Shown in pieces: positions 45,659 through 56,469 of a DNA stretch of 64,000 nucleotides; within the stretch, counting starts at the first letter, position 1, and every line of letters begins with the position of its first letter. Below the pieces are notes generated by a model. That model saw nothing but the letters and a program-made list of their open reading frames with translations, was not told the origin of the DNA and did no database searches. The position numbers were made by a program, and so were the translations under genes. Source of the stretch: Pyronema omphalodes (taxonomy: Eukaryota > Ascomycota > Pezizomycetes > Pezizales > Pyronemataceae); the NCBI GenBank assembly GCA_024516155.1, contig JAJJXM010000010.1, forward strand, positions 558,001-622,000, in the 5' to 3' direction.

Positions 45659-48600
45659 ATGGTGTACACTCCCCACAGCAGCGGGCAGTCTCCACAGCAG
45701 CGTGCACAACAGCGTCCTGGTACAGAGCCAGAAGATATCGACCTAACCCAGTATCCACCAGCAGGACAAATATATCACGACCTTCCCGCAGGGTCATCAA
45801 TGCAACCTGAACAAGTTCCTCTAACCACGGGATATGAGCTTCAAGATGTACCCGCATCTCCGTTCACAGGGCCATTCGACGAGAGGGCTCAAACACCTAC
45901 TTCACCCGGGCAAGCGTTTACCACAAATTACCCCAACGATTCCGCTTCACATCTGAACGTTAATTTTGGCTCCGCGAGTCCGCTGCCACAATATGTTGGT
46001 CCAAACGGTCCATATCCTCCAGGAGTCCCGAGTTCAAGGAATTCCGTGGCTACTTTATCAGGATGGGCAGATCGACAGCAGGCACCAGCTGGAGCGCGGA
46101 CAGGTGGAGGTCTGGGAAGGAAACCTACGAGAAAGATTCGAATGGCTCCGGGTCAATCGTTTTCGTTGGAACATTTGGTGCCTTCTGCTGTTAAAAATGC
46201 GATTCAGAAAAAACATATTTCGGGTGACGTAGAGATCGGGAATAATGAATTTACCCATATGCGGTGTAAGTTGGTTGCACAAGCCTACCCACTCCCCCTC
46301 CTCCTTCTCCTTCTCCTCCCCACCCCCACCAGCACCAGCACCAGGTCCCTATACAGATGGTGGCATGTAGCGCGGTTTTAGAAATCCTGCTGCTGCTTTG
46401 GTTGGCTTTTCCTTGCTGTCAAGGCAAGGAAGCCGTCGGGTTACGTTACGTCGCGTCGCGTCTAGATCTTCTAGATTGAGCTTGGCTAACTTGGGTTTGA
46501 AACGGTAGATACCGCCGCTACTTGCGATCCCGATGACTTCACCATTAAGAATGGCTACAATTTACGTGCATCGCAATATGGTAGACATACAGAATTGTTG
46601 ATTGCGATTACTTACTACAATGAGGATAAAGTTTTGACGGCAAGAACCCTCGATGGTGTAATGAAAAATATTCGCTATATCACCCAGCAGGAGGGAAAGT
46701 CGAGTTTCTGGGGTAGGGGTGGTCCTGCTTGGCAAAAGATTGTCGTGGCTTTGGTTTTCGACGGAATCACACCTTGCGACAAGAGCACGTTGGATTTACT
46801 GGCGACTATTGGAGTTTACCAAGATGGTGTAATGAAGAAGGATGTCGATGGAAATGAGACCACTGCACATATCTTCGAATATACAACACAGATCTCGGTA
46901 ACGGCGGACCAGAAGCTTATGCGACCAAAGGGAGAGGATGATAATATGGCTATGCCTCCAACACAGATTGTTTTCTGTTTGAAACAAAAGAATAGCAAGA
47001 AAATCAACTCTCATCGTTGGTTGTTTAATGCTTTTGGAAGGCTGCTTCAACCGGAGGTTTGCATTTTACTCGATGCTGGTACTAGACCTGGTTCTACAAG
47101 TTTGCATGATCTTTGGAAGGCTTTCTATAACGACAGGAATTTGGGAGGTGCTTGTGGAGAAATTCATGCTATGTTGGGTAAGAACGGCAAAGACTTGTTG
47201 AACCCGCTAGTAGCGGCGCAGAACTTTGAGTACAAAATCAGTGAGTAATTTCGGTTTGTTTTGACAAAATCTATACTAATAAAGTGTCAGGTAACATCCT
47301 CGATAAGCCTCTGGAATCCTCCTTCGGTTACGTCTCCGTTTTACCGGGTGCTTTCTCTGCTTACAGATACCGAGCTATCTGTGGTAGACCGCTGGATCAG
47401 TACTTCCATGGAGATCACACTTTGTCAGACCGATTTGGAAAGAAGGGAATCGACGGCATGAACATTTTCAAAAAGAATATGTTTTTGGCCGAAGATCGAA
47501 TTCTCTGTTTTGAAGTAGTTGCCAAGGCCGGTAGTAAATGGCATTTGGCCTACGTAAAATCAGCCAAAGCGGAAACAGATGTTCCTGATGGTGCACCGGA
47601 ATTCATCTCCCAACGAAGAAGATGGTTGAATGGTTCTTTTGCGGCTACTATTTACGCCCTGATGCATTTTGGAAAAATGTATCAGTCTGGTCATAGCATC
47701 ATTAGAATGATCTTCTTTCATGTTCAACTGATTTATAATATCTTTTCGACTATTATGAGTTGGTTCATGATTTCTTCGTTTTGGCTTACTACTTCGGTTA
47801 TTATGAACTTGGTTGGAGATCCTTCATCAACGGAACGTGGGAGGGGAAAGAAACCTTGGCCGTTTGGAGAGGCGACTCCTCTATTCAATGCTCTGGTCAA
47901 ATATGTCTACCTCGCTTTTGTACTATTGCAGTTTATCCTCGCTCTTGGAAACCGTCCAAAAGGGTTAGTATCCCCTATACTCTCTGGCGTCAGCCTTTTG
48001 AACACCCCCCGCTAACATTCCCAGATCTCGCAATACCTACATAGCTTCAATCGTCGTCTTTGGAATGATCCAAATCTACGCCGTGATCCTCGCCTTCTAC
48101 CTCGTCGTCCAAGCTTTCTCCGGTACCAGCGGCTGGAACGAATTAGCCGCCAGCACTGTGCTCGAATTCCTCAAAAAGTTCTTCACCTCAAACACAGGAT
48201 TAATCTTGCTAGCCTTAGCATCTACCTGGGGTCTCTACTTTGTTTCTTCAATCATGTACCTTGATCCTTGGCACATGATCCATTCCTTTATTCCCTACGT
48301 CTTGATGGCCTCCAGTTACACCAATGTACTGAACGTCTACGCATTCTGCAACTGGCACGATGTATCCTGGGGAACCAAAGGATCCGACCAAGCCTCCGCA
48401 TTACCATCCGCCAAGACCACAACCACCATCAAAGGCGAGCGGGTGGTCGAGCAAGAAGTAACCACACAACAAGACATTGACAGCGCCTTTGAAAAAGTAG
48501 TCAAGCGCTGTCTAAAACCTCTTGAAGTAGAACCAGAGAAAGAAGAAAAGAGCTTAGACGATTCTTACAAGTCATTCAGGACTAGATTGATTGTTGCTTG

Positions 48601-48799
48601 GATATTGTCTAATGCTGGATTGATTATTGTTATCACTAGTGATAGGTTTGATTTTTTGGGAATGAGTTCTACGGATAGAACGGCGGGCTATTTTAGGTTT
48701 ATTTTGTTGAGTACGGCTTGTTTGGCGTTTTTTAGGTTTGTGGGCTGCTGTTGGTTCCTGGGAAGGACTTTCTTTTGTGCTTGTTGTATGCGGAGATAG
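45659..48799 (+). CDS. Class III chitin synthase
   Basis: Exons 45659-46265, 46509-47240, 47291-47963 and 48025-48799 give 928 aa. The enzyme polymerises UDP-GlcNAc into chitin at the plasma membrane and hyphal tips. A Pro/Gln-rich cytosolic N-terminus is followed by the family start [17 protein letters not shown] (split by the first intron). [22 protein letters not shown] and [10 protein letters not shown] follow, with the catalytic EDRIL (about 514) and QRRRW (554-558). Multiple membrane helices come after ([40 protein letters not shown] and later). The sequence fits class III, the filamentous-fungus-specific class, rather than class I or II. The first intron is 243 nt, unusually long for this locus and CT-rich; the GTAAGT donor restores the conserved YTAAT frame. 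Confidence 0.95.
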
Positions 48800-49582
48800 G
48801 TTAACTGTGGGGGTGCTGGGGGCTGGGAGGAGGTGGAAAAGAAGCTGGGGCGTGGGAAACGACGCTGGCAAAGGTCAGCGGATGAAGCAATCACCACCAT
48901 TAAGAAGCTGGAAGAAGGTATATGTACTCATGAAGACAAATCTGTTGGCGTAAATCTTGTTTTTTTTATTTCTTATTTTTCTGGTTTTGTTTCTGTTTCT
49001 TGGCTTTATTCTTCTAGTTTTTTTTTTTTGCCTTTTATGATTTTTTTTTTCATGTCATGCTTTTTTGATTGCTAGAATTCTTTTTTTTATGGTTTATTTT
49101 TTATGGTTTATGGTTGAAATTTTATATATACCTTCTGGTGCTTTGAAGCGTCTTTTACTTGTTTTTTGTTTTTTCGTTCTTTGTAATGGCATATCATATC
49201 ATATCATGGTTTTCTTTTCGTTTCTTTTTTATACTTTTTTTTTTTTTTTTTTTTTTTGAAATGGGATTAGGAGAAATGGGATTAGGATAATTTATGGCAT
49301 GATTTATATTTATTTATATTATTGATATTTATTTATATGATTTATATTATCTATATTATTTATTGATATTATTTTATCTATTATTATTTTATTGATATTA
49401 TTTATATTATCTATATTATTTTGATGTGAGGTTTGCTATGAATACTGTATAATGTAACTGTAACTGTGACTGACTGTGATGATGCTATGCTATGCTATAA
49501 GGTATCATGATTCATGACGCGATACTGTTGTGGATGTTTCCTTATACATAGTGTTTTTATAAAAATATTATGGGGTTATCGT
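48800..49582. other. T-rich 3' spacer of chitin synthase
   Basis: Very T-rich (a T20-type run near 49238-49257) and then TTTATATTATT repeats near 49300-49420. No gene supported. Confidence 0.6.
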
Positions 49583-49885
49583 AATAGCATTACAGCATTA
49601 CAGTATTACAGCAGTATTACAGCAGAATTGCAGAATTACAATAGCGGCATTACAGCATTACAGCATTACAGCATTACAGCATTACAGCATTACAGCATTA
49701 CAGCATTACAGCATTACAGCATTACAGCATTACAGCATTACAGCATTACAGCATTACAGCATTACAGCATTACAGCATTACAGCATTACAGCATTACAGC
49801 ATTACAGCGGAATTACAATAGCGGCATTGCAGCGGCATTGCAGCGGCATTACAGCGGCATTACAGCAGAATCGAAGCAGCATTAC
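49583..49885. repeat. 8-bp minisatellite (CATTACAG)n
   Basis: About 25 copies of CATTACAG, perfect from about 49650 to 49808, with CAGTATTACAG and GCGGCATTACAG variants at the edges. The unit length of 8 bp equals that of the (TTATTGAG)n array at 3.7 kb. A plus-strand frame runs through it only because 8-bp units give a 24-bp coding period. Confidence 0.95.
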
Positions 49886-50078
49886 AATAGCGGCATTACA
49901 ATATAACCGAAACTAAAACTGTATGTATTCCTATTTATTTTCCGCACATAACGTATTCACGGTTCATCTTCATGAGGTATCACTAACTTCCGGCTTGATT
50001 GGGGATTTTGGGGAGTTTTCTTTTCGGAAGATGGGATGTAGATTTGGTGGGTGTAGGATGTATAAACAGAGTTGAGAG

Positions 50079-50185
<107 letters not shown>

Positions 50186-50560
50186 TGAATAAATAAACAA
50201 CATATCCTCCAAAAAAAAGAAGGCTAACTGACTGCAGTCATAGAAAGTAAAAAAAAACTACCGCTATATATCCTTAGCAAGATGTAATTGAAGTTGTATT
50301 TTTGGGGGGATTGTGTTCTTGAATGATATGGAATGAAACTTTTGTCTACTGATATACTGAATGATCCTAATACGTAACTCCAACCAAAAACAAAAGCTGA
50401 CACCGAAAATTCCTAAACCCCAGTCTGGCAATGTCTATGATGTACAATATCTAACCCCATTTCGAAAAAAAACAAAAAAATAAAAACAAAAAGACTTTTC
50501 CCCAACCCCCAGTACTTTACACCCCCCCTCAAAGAAAGCCCCCAAACCCCAAACACCATC

Positions 50561-51790
50561 CTACTTCTTCCTCATAACATAAACCCCCACGCCCTCCTCC
50601 AAATCCGTCTCCTCCTCTCCAATCATAACCTTCGTTCTCCCCACCCATCCCAATCCCCTTTCTTCCAACAACCTCAAAAACATCTCCTCACTCTCATGTC
50701 TCTTCTTATGCGTAATCACCAGCAACGTTTCCTTCTTCACCACCTTTTCCACAACCGAAACCAGAGCCTCCGCAGCATCTGAGTTGTACATACAATCTGC
50801 TATTACCACTAGATCGTAGATGGTGGAGGAAATATCCAAGGGGGAGTCCCAGTCGAGGACACGGAATGTGGCGCGGGAGGAAGGGGGGAGGAACTGCAGG
50901 TTGTGGGTGCAGATTTCGTGGGCGGTGGGGAGGTCGGTTAGGGTTATTTCACTGGTGGGAAGGAAACGGGAGAGGGTGAGGCCGACGATGCCGCAGCTGG
51001 TTGGGGAGGGGGGTTAGCTTTTGACTTTTTTGAGAGGGGGGGGGGGGGTGGGGGATATATTATAAGAGATTATATAAAAAAGGGAAATAAGAAATATAAC
51101 ATACCCAGCCCCTAATTCCAAAACCTTCAAGTCCTTCTTTTCCCTCAGCAGTGTATCAAATTCCTTTACCCACTCCTGTCCCTCATTCTCCTGCTCCTCT
51201 TCCTCCCCCTTCCCATCCCCAACCTCCGCAAACACCCTCGTAAGATACGCTGTAAACGCAATCCCCCCATCCCAAATATGTTTCGCAATACTATCCCTAG
51301 TTTCCTCAAATACACACAACGGGGTTTCTTGTCCAATATCAATTCTTCTCTGTACCCTTTCCTGTTTTTGCTCCATCTCTTCCGATGATGAAGATATGGA
51401 TAATGGACTACTCCACAGACTCATAACCGCAACTTTATCTTCTCCGACAAGTTGATCCGATAATGTAAAATCCTTTTCCGAGATTTGCAATATCACACTA
51501 ACATCTTCCTCTTTTCCATTTTTTCCTGTGGCAGAGTGCTTGCTTTTACTCTTATTCCTAACTGGCACCTCAATCTTCAAACTCCTCATACCAGCCTTCC
51601 ACAAAAAAGCCTTATGAGCAATAGCCTCCTCACCATTATCGATATCTCGAACGATGGCGATTAGTGTTATGTCCCGGTATAGGAATGATTCGCCGAGGTC
51701 GGTACAGATCGTTATTAAGGCGGAGATTACCCCGTCGCGCTTTGTGAGGGGTTTGTAGCGGGGGGTTTTGAGGAAGCGGATGTATTGCAT
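50561..51790 (-). CDS. efm2: Protein-lysine methyltransferase, Efm2-like
   Basis: Exons 51790-51105 and 50996-50561 give 373 aa. The SAM-binding seven-beta-strand fold shows motif I LELGAGCG (224-231), split by the 108-nt intron, then EITLTDLP, FRVLDWDSP and VVIADCMYNSDAAEALVSVV. This is the FAM86/METTL21 group of protein-lysine methyltransferases. The N-terminal YIRFLKTPRYKPLTKRDGVI with LITICTDLGESFL resembles fungal relatives of yeast Efm2, which methylates translation elongation factors. Another member of the group, or a fungal nicotinamide-methyltransferase-like protein, cannot be excluded. The intron contains a G13-type run (51037-51055). The start ATG is the first in frame. Confidence 0.8.
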
Positions 51791-52777
51791 TTTTGATTGG
51801 TGGGAGGGAGGAGGGGCGGAGGAGATTGGTGAAGATTGCTGGGCTGGGTACTGTGCTCGGGAATAGTATGGAATATCGAGTATGGAATATTTCTGGTGCC
51901 CAGCTGCTCTGTGGATAAAGGTATTCTGGGGTTCTGTTTCTGTTTCTGTGCCTATTTCCGTTTCTGCTTGTTGGAGCTTTTCGGGGTTGGAGCTTGTCTT
52001 GTCTTCTCAAGCATTGAGGTAAAGTCTCAGGACCTAGAGACTCTAAGATATCGGGACCTGAAGACTCGAAAGCTTTGCTTATATCTTCCGGCTTCTGGTT
52101 TATGTTCTCCGGCTTCAGGTTCCGGGCTTCAGACTTGTACTTCGAACTTGGGTTTCCGGCGTCGTCGTACTTCGCGACGCGATTCCAAAAATCACGTCCC
52201 GAAATTACAAGCTCCAAAAACCTCTAAAAAAAAAGCGCACGAGCTGTAATTGGTATAGTACCACGAAAGAAATTCCAACGATCCACGATCAAGGTTGTTA
52301 ACGCGTTACTGCGCGCGTTACGGGGGTCACCGGCCTTGGCGTCGCTGCCAGTCTTCAGAACCCTAAATGCCAAATGGTACCCGACTGCAACGTGAAATTT
52401 GGTTTAACGAAATGTAACGCAACATGGAAATTTTATGGATATTATGAGATTGTTTGTTTTAAGAATTTTTTAGTAAATATTACGTTATCTCTGTAACATA
52501 TTTAGTTGAGGGGAATATAGCGCTGAATGAAGGGAAGCTGAAGATGTACTCGCACATATTCTGGGGTTGAAAAGGCTGCTGATATTTTAGGATGGGGTGT
52601 TGAGCTGTTATGGAAGTACCCTGCTGATGAGTGTGGGAATAGACTTCATGATGGCAACTCCGGTCACCACCTTATCTCCATAACCACATCTTCAAGTATC
52701 ATATTGCAGCCGGGTAGGGTTACTTTCATGTTATCAAGCACAATTTGTACCGCCATATGTCTGTTCTATGTGAATAA
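51791..52777. other. Spacer upstream of EFM2
   Basis: A minus-strand frame at 51636-52217 is open but has no ATG and no relatives. The GC-rich part at 52290-52350 may belong to the EFM2 promoter. No gene supported. Confidence 0.5.
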
Positions 52778-53279
52778 CTAGGGAAGCAGATCAGGGTGGG
52801 CATTTTGAATCATCCGATGTAAGATCTCCGCTTGTTCTTCCGCCTCTTTCAATTGTTCGAAGCTTCTGTGTGCCTTCTCTTCTACCTTTTCGGACTTTGT
52901 CTTTTCCCTCCAATACCTTCCAACTGCCATACAGATAATCTTTCGAGTCTCCTACTGCATCTTCTACACCAGTTCCTCTACATCCTCATTCTCGAGCTCT
53001 CTATAATATAAGCAGCCTTCAACCTCCCCACTACTTCTGTACCCATCTGCGCTTGCGCAAGGCATCCTTTAAGAGTTTTTGAGGCAGATGAAGTTTATGA
53101 GCCCGAGAAGGAGTAGCCGGAAACCCAGCGTTCTCAATTTCCATTCTCGCTAGTGGAACGAACATCTTAATGATTGTACAGTTAAGATAGTTGTGGTTTT
53201 TGTTTCCCGAGCTTCTTCCAACGAGACCTTTTTCTGTAAACAATATTCTGTGTGAGGATAAAGGAAGAGGCGTGCTCAT
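52778..53279 (-). pseudogene. Probable small pseudogene, charged helical protein
   Basis: On the minus strand an ATG at 53279 opens 82 codons (MSTPLPLSSHRILFTEKGLV...). They end at a TAG after LRKRRWVQK. In another frame from about 53040 a charged helical segment continues (RELENEDVEELV, then ETRKI...GRYWREKTK...SFEQLKEAEEQAEIL). It is interrupted by two TAG codons, each one base from Glu or Gln, and closes with a stop at 52778-52780. The amphipathic, Glu/Lys-rich composition across the stops suggests a decayed gene rather than chance. I do not recognise the family. Chance open frames or an unnoticed intron remain possible. Confidence 0.35.
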
Positions 53280-54677
53280 TTATTGCTCACTGACAATGGA
53301 AGGACTGGAGATGTTTCCAAACTCGCCTGTAGTCGACAGATGACATGAGCACGTTCAAGAATTCTATATATTTGCGTAGTCGATTACAGTGTACCGTATG
53401 AAGTGTAACAGGAAGTCCCATCTCATTTGAGCAAAAGTTTCAATGACCGCAAACTGCCAGCTATTTTTTTTTTTTTTCAGACACGCATCTAACCGTAAGG
53501 TTATGGCGGAAGCTATCTAATTACTGTACATTTCTAACTGTCAAGTGTTACCTCAACAGTCACCGGGAACGCCCCGGAGCGGTCATTCTTTCTTCGGGTT
53601 GTAGCCCCCCTCTCGTCCTTCATTCTCCGTTTCTGTCCTTCTCGTCGCTATGTCCTTAAGCCCTGTTCGCTCCGCACTTCCAGCTATTGATTGTCTGATA
53701 GGCTTCGGTTGTGTACAACATTACCACGGCGATTACTACAGCATGCCATCTTCCGCGCAGTCAGTGTAGAGGAACATCAAATGTGCGAACCGGTCCATAG
53801 CGGAAACATTAATCTTTTCACTATCAAGAGTTGACATATGTTTAAAAGTCAACAACACCATAGCTCTTGTCATCCGAGAGTTTTCTACCTTGTGCATCGT
53901 GAAATGAGCCTTCACCCCGTAATGCCAAGGGATTTGTGGGTTGTGTCGTGTCGGATCTTGCGTCTAGCTGGCACTCATGAGAACAAACTCGGCGCCAAGC
54001 GGAATCCAAGGTGAGCACGAGTAAACTGTATTGGGTATGGTTAGATACACGACACACGACATGGCGGGGTTATGCTCCATGCGCAACGCGCAACGCACAA
54101 CGCCTCTGCCCAGGCTCCCTGAACTCCCTGGAGCTAATGGTGTCCTTGAAATTGACGGACTGTATATATTTAATTCAAAAATTCATGAAATAAAACTAAA
54201 TTTTCATATTATAAACTGTATTTGTCTATTAATTTGCCCTTAGAGTACTGTGATATCTCTGCAACCATGAATGGGAATAAAATCAGGTACTTGACTACGC
54301 TGCAGCCTGAATTCCTTGGGCTAGATATTTCACAAGCTATTCCCAAGCAATCATTCGAAATATAAGGTTTATCTAGAAAGCATCATCATCATCTCTCTAC
54401 ATAAGCGCCTACAGTCCAACCCCATCAATGGTATAGCGTCACACGCACGTACGACAGATCCCTAATGCGGGGTACAGCTGTCAGTGCTCTACTGTACATA
54501 TCTCCTCCATATATACAGAGCTACATAAACACCTTCCCAGTTTCCCTGCAATATATAAGCATCGATGCCTTGAAGCCCATCATACATCATCTCATCTCAT
54601 TATCATCATCACCATCACCATCCCTCATAATATAAAATCCTCCCCATCTCCAATTCCACTTCAACCACATAAACACC
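53280..54677. other. 1.4-kb spacer upstream of the Tm-1-like gene
   Basis: No supported gene. CAACGCGCAACGCACAACGC repeats lie near 54085. TCATCATCA/CATCTCATC repeats directly precede the Tm-1-like gene, in what should be its leader. Confidence 0.5.
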
Positions 54678-56045
54678 ATGGCCGCCGTCCTCACCACGCC
54701 CACCATCCTCCTCTTCGGAACCTTCGACACCAAGCTCACCCCACTTCTCCGACTACACCAATTCCTTCTCTCTCAGCACCCCCAACCCAAAATCCTCGTC
54801 GCAGACGTCAGCTGCCGCAGCGCTGTTTCCCACCCCATAATCACCCTCCCCTACCTCCCCGATTTCCCGCCTCCTTCTTCCTCCTCCGATGACCCCCAAC
54901 CCCAACAACCCCTCGACATCACCACCATCGCCCTTTACTTCACCCGCCAACTCGAATCTCTGTACAAATCCCGCCAAATCCACGCCTGTATATCCCTCGG
55001 CGGCAGCTGCGGAACATCACTAGCCAGCCAAGCGATGCGGAACGCATTACCACTGGGGGTACCAAAAGTTATCGTATCCACCATGGCGGGTGGTGATGTG
55101 ACGGCCTATATTCAGGATTCGGATATTGTTTTGATTCCTAGTATCGTTGATGTGGCGGGGGAGAATTTTGTTTTGGATATGGTTTTGAGGAATGCTGCCG
55201 GGGCTGTGAATGGTATGGCTTGGGCTGCTATGGGTGGTAATGCTTTGAATCCTTTAAGCTCTCAAAGTCCCCAGAGTCTCCAGAGTCTCCAAGATCCCCA
55301 GGGTTTCCAGGGCTCCCAGGGCTCCCAGGGTCCAACCCCAGACCCATCAAAACAAAAACGCAAAATAGCAATAAGCATGTTCGGCATAACCACGCCCGCA
55401 GTCGAAGAAGCACGACAACATTTCACCACGCAAAATTTCGAAGTCCTAATCTTCCACGCCAACGGGTCAGGGGGCCGCAGTATGGAGCGCCTAATCCAAC
55501 AAGGTCTAATAAGTGGAGTCCTAGATCTAACCACCACCGAACTTGCCGATGAGTTATTCGGTGGAGTCTTATCCGCCGGTCCTGATAGATTATTAGGAGC
55601 CAAAAAAATGGGAATTCCTCAGGTTGTTAGTATTGGTGCTACGGATTGCATAAATTTTGGTCATATTGATACGCTGCCGGAAAAGTATAGGAGGGAGAAT
55701 GGTAGGATAAACTGGATACATAATGAGGCGGTGACGTTGGTTAGGACTAGTAGTGAGGAGTGTTTGAAGTTGGGAAGGGTTATGGCGGAGAGGTTGAAGG
55801 GTGCGGAGGAGGGGAAATTGGCGGTGGTTGTGCCAACGAGGGGTGTGAGTAAGATTGGGGAGGAGAAGGGGGTGTTTTATGATCCGGAGGCGGATATGGA
55901 GGTGGTTGGAGGAATGAGAGAAGGAGGATTGAAGGTTGAAACGAGGGATATGGCGATTAATGATGAGGGCTTTGGGAGGGAATGTGCGGAGAGGTTGATT
56001 AGCATGATGGATGCTTGTGAGGCAAGTGAAGCCGGTGGAGCTTAA
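54678..56045 (+). CDS. Tm-1-like ATP-binding / UPF0261 family protein
   Basis: Single exon, 455 aa. UPF0261 proteins share the fold of the N-terminal domain of tomato Tm-1; their cellular reaction in fungi is not established. Marks are LLFGTFDTKLTPL, ILVADVSCRS, ISLGGSCGTSLASQAMRNALPLGVPKVIVSTMAGGD (Gly-rich nucleotide loop), ENFVLDMVLRNAAGA, GITTPAVEEAR and LIFHANGSGGRSMERLI. GVLDLTTTELADEL, GATDCINFG and VVPTRGVS follow near the C-terminus. A low-complexity Ser/Gln/Pro/Gly insertion (about residues 193-225, built from CCAGAGTCTC and CCAGGGCTC repeats) separates the two halves and is absent from most relatives. The start follows CACC in a good context. Confidence 0.88.
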   Translation: MAAVLTTPTILLFGTFDTKLTPLLRLHQFLLSQHPQPKILVADVSCRSAVSHPIITLPYLPDFPPPSSSSDDPQPQQPLDITTIALYFTRQLESLYKSRQIHACISLGGSCGTSLASQAMRNALPLGVPKVIVSTMAGGDVTAYIQDSDIVLIPSIVDVAGENFVLDMVLRNAAGAVNGMAWAAMGGNALNPLSSQSPQSLQSLQDPQGFQGSQGSQGPTPDPSKQKRKIAISMFGITTPAVEEARQHFTTQNFEVLIFHANGSGGRSMERLIQQGLISGVLDLTTTELADELFGGVLSAGPDRLLGAKKMGIPQVVSIGATDCINFGHIDTLPEKYRRENGRINWIHNEAVTLVRTSSEECLKLGRVMAERLKGAEEGKLAVVVPTRGVSKIGEEKGVFYDPEADMEVVGGMREGGLKVETRDMAINDEGFGRECAERLISMMDACEASEAGGA

Positions 56046-56469
56046 AAAAGCCGAGAAGCCTGAAAGTCTGAAAAGAATGATAGTGCAATAGCAAATACCC
56101 ATTTGTTTTACTGCAGCTGTTTTCATAAATGGCTCAAATCACACACGGTGATGTGAAGACTAAGTTGTGTCATCATAGTTCAAAGGACAAGAACGCAGCG
56201 TATGGGAATTTAACTCTATAAGCGGTCTATATACGGAACGCCAGAATAAGAAAATCACAGAGAAGAGTCATAGTATGCCAAAATGTGTTAGAAACAAGAC
56301 AATGTATCTTAATTCCATTCACTTCATTAACCAAGAGGACTAAAAGACTCGTGATCCCAAACATCGTAAAAACATAAACGCCAAAAATAGAAAAGAAAAC
56401 ACAGAAACATTAATCCCACTTTTGTAAATCCAGACATATGCACAACTCCTATCCTTGGGTTCAACTCTT
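56046..56469. other. Convergent 3' spacer Tm-1-like/NOG1
   Basis: 424 bp between two stop codons. The minus-strand frame extending to 56340 is NOG1 intron 2 read through and then 3' UTR, so it is not an additional gene. Confidence 0.5.

Noticed and set aside
49514..49906. 130-codon frame with a repeating ITALQHYS peptide
   Set aside because: It is a translation of the (CATTACAG)n minisatellite; the 24-bp period of an 8-bp unit gives the repeat.
51636..52217. 193-codon minus-strand frame overlapping the EFM2 start
   Set aside because: No ATG, a different frame from EFM2 and no recognisable domain.
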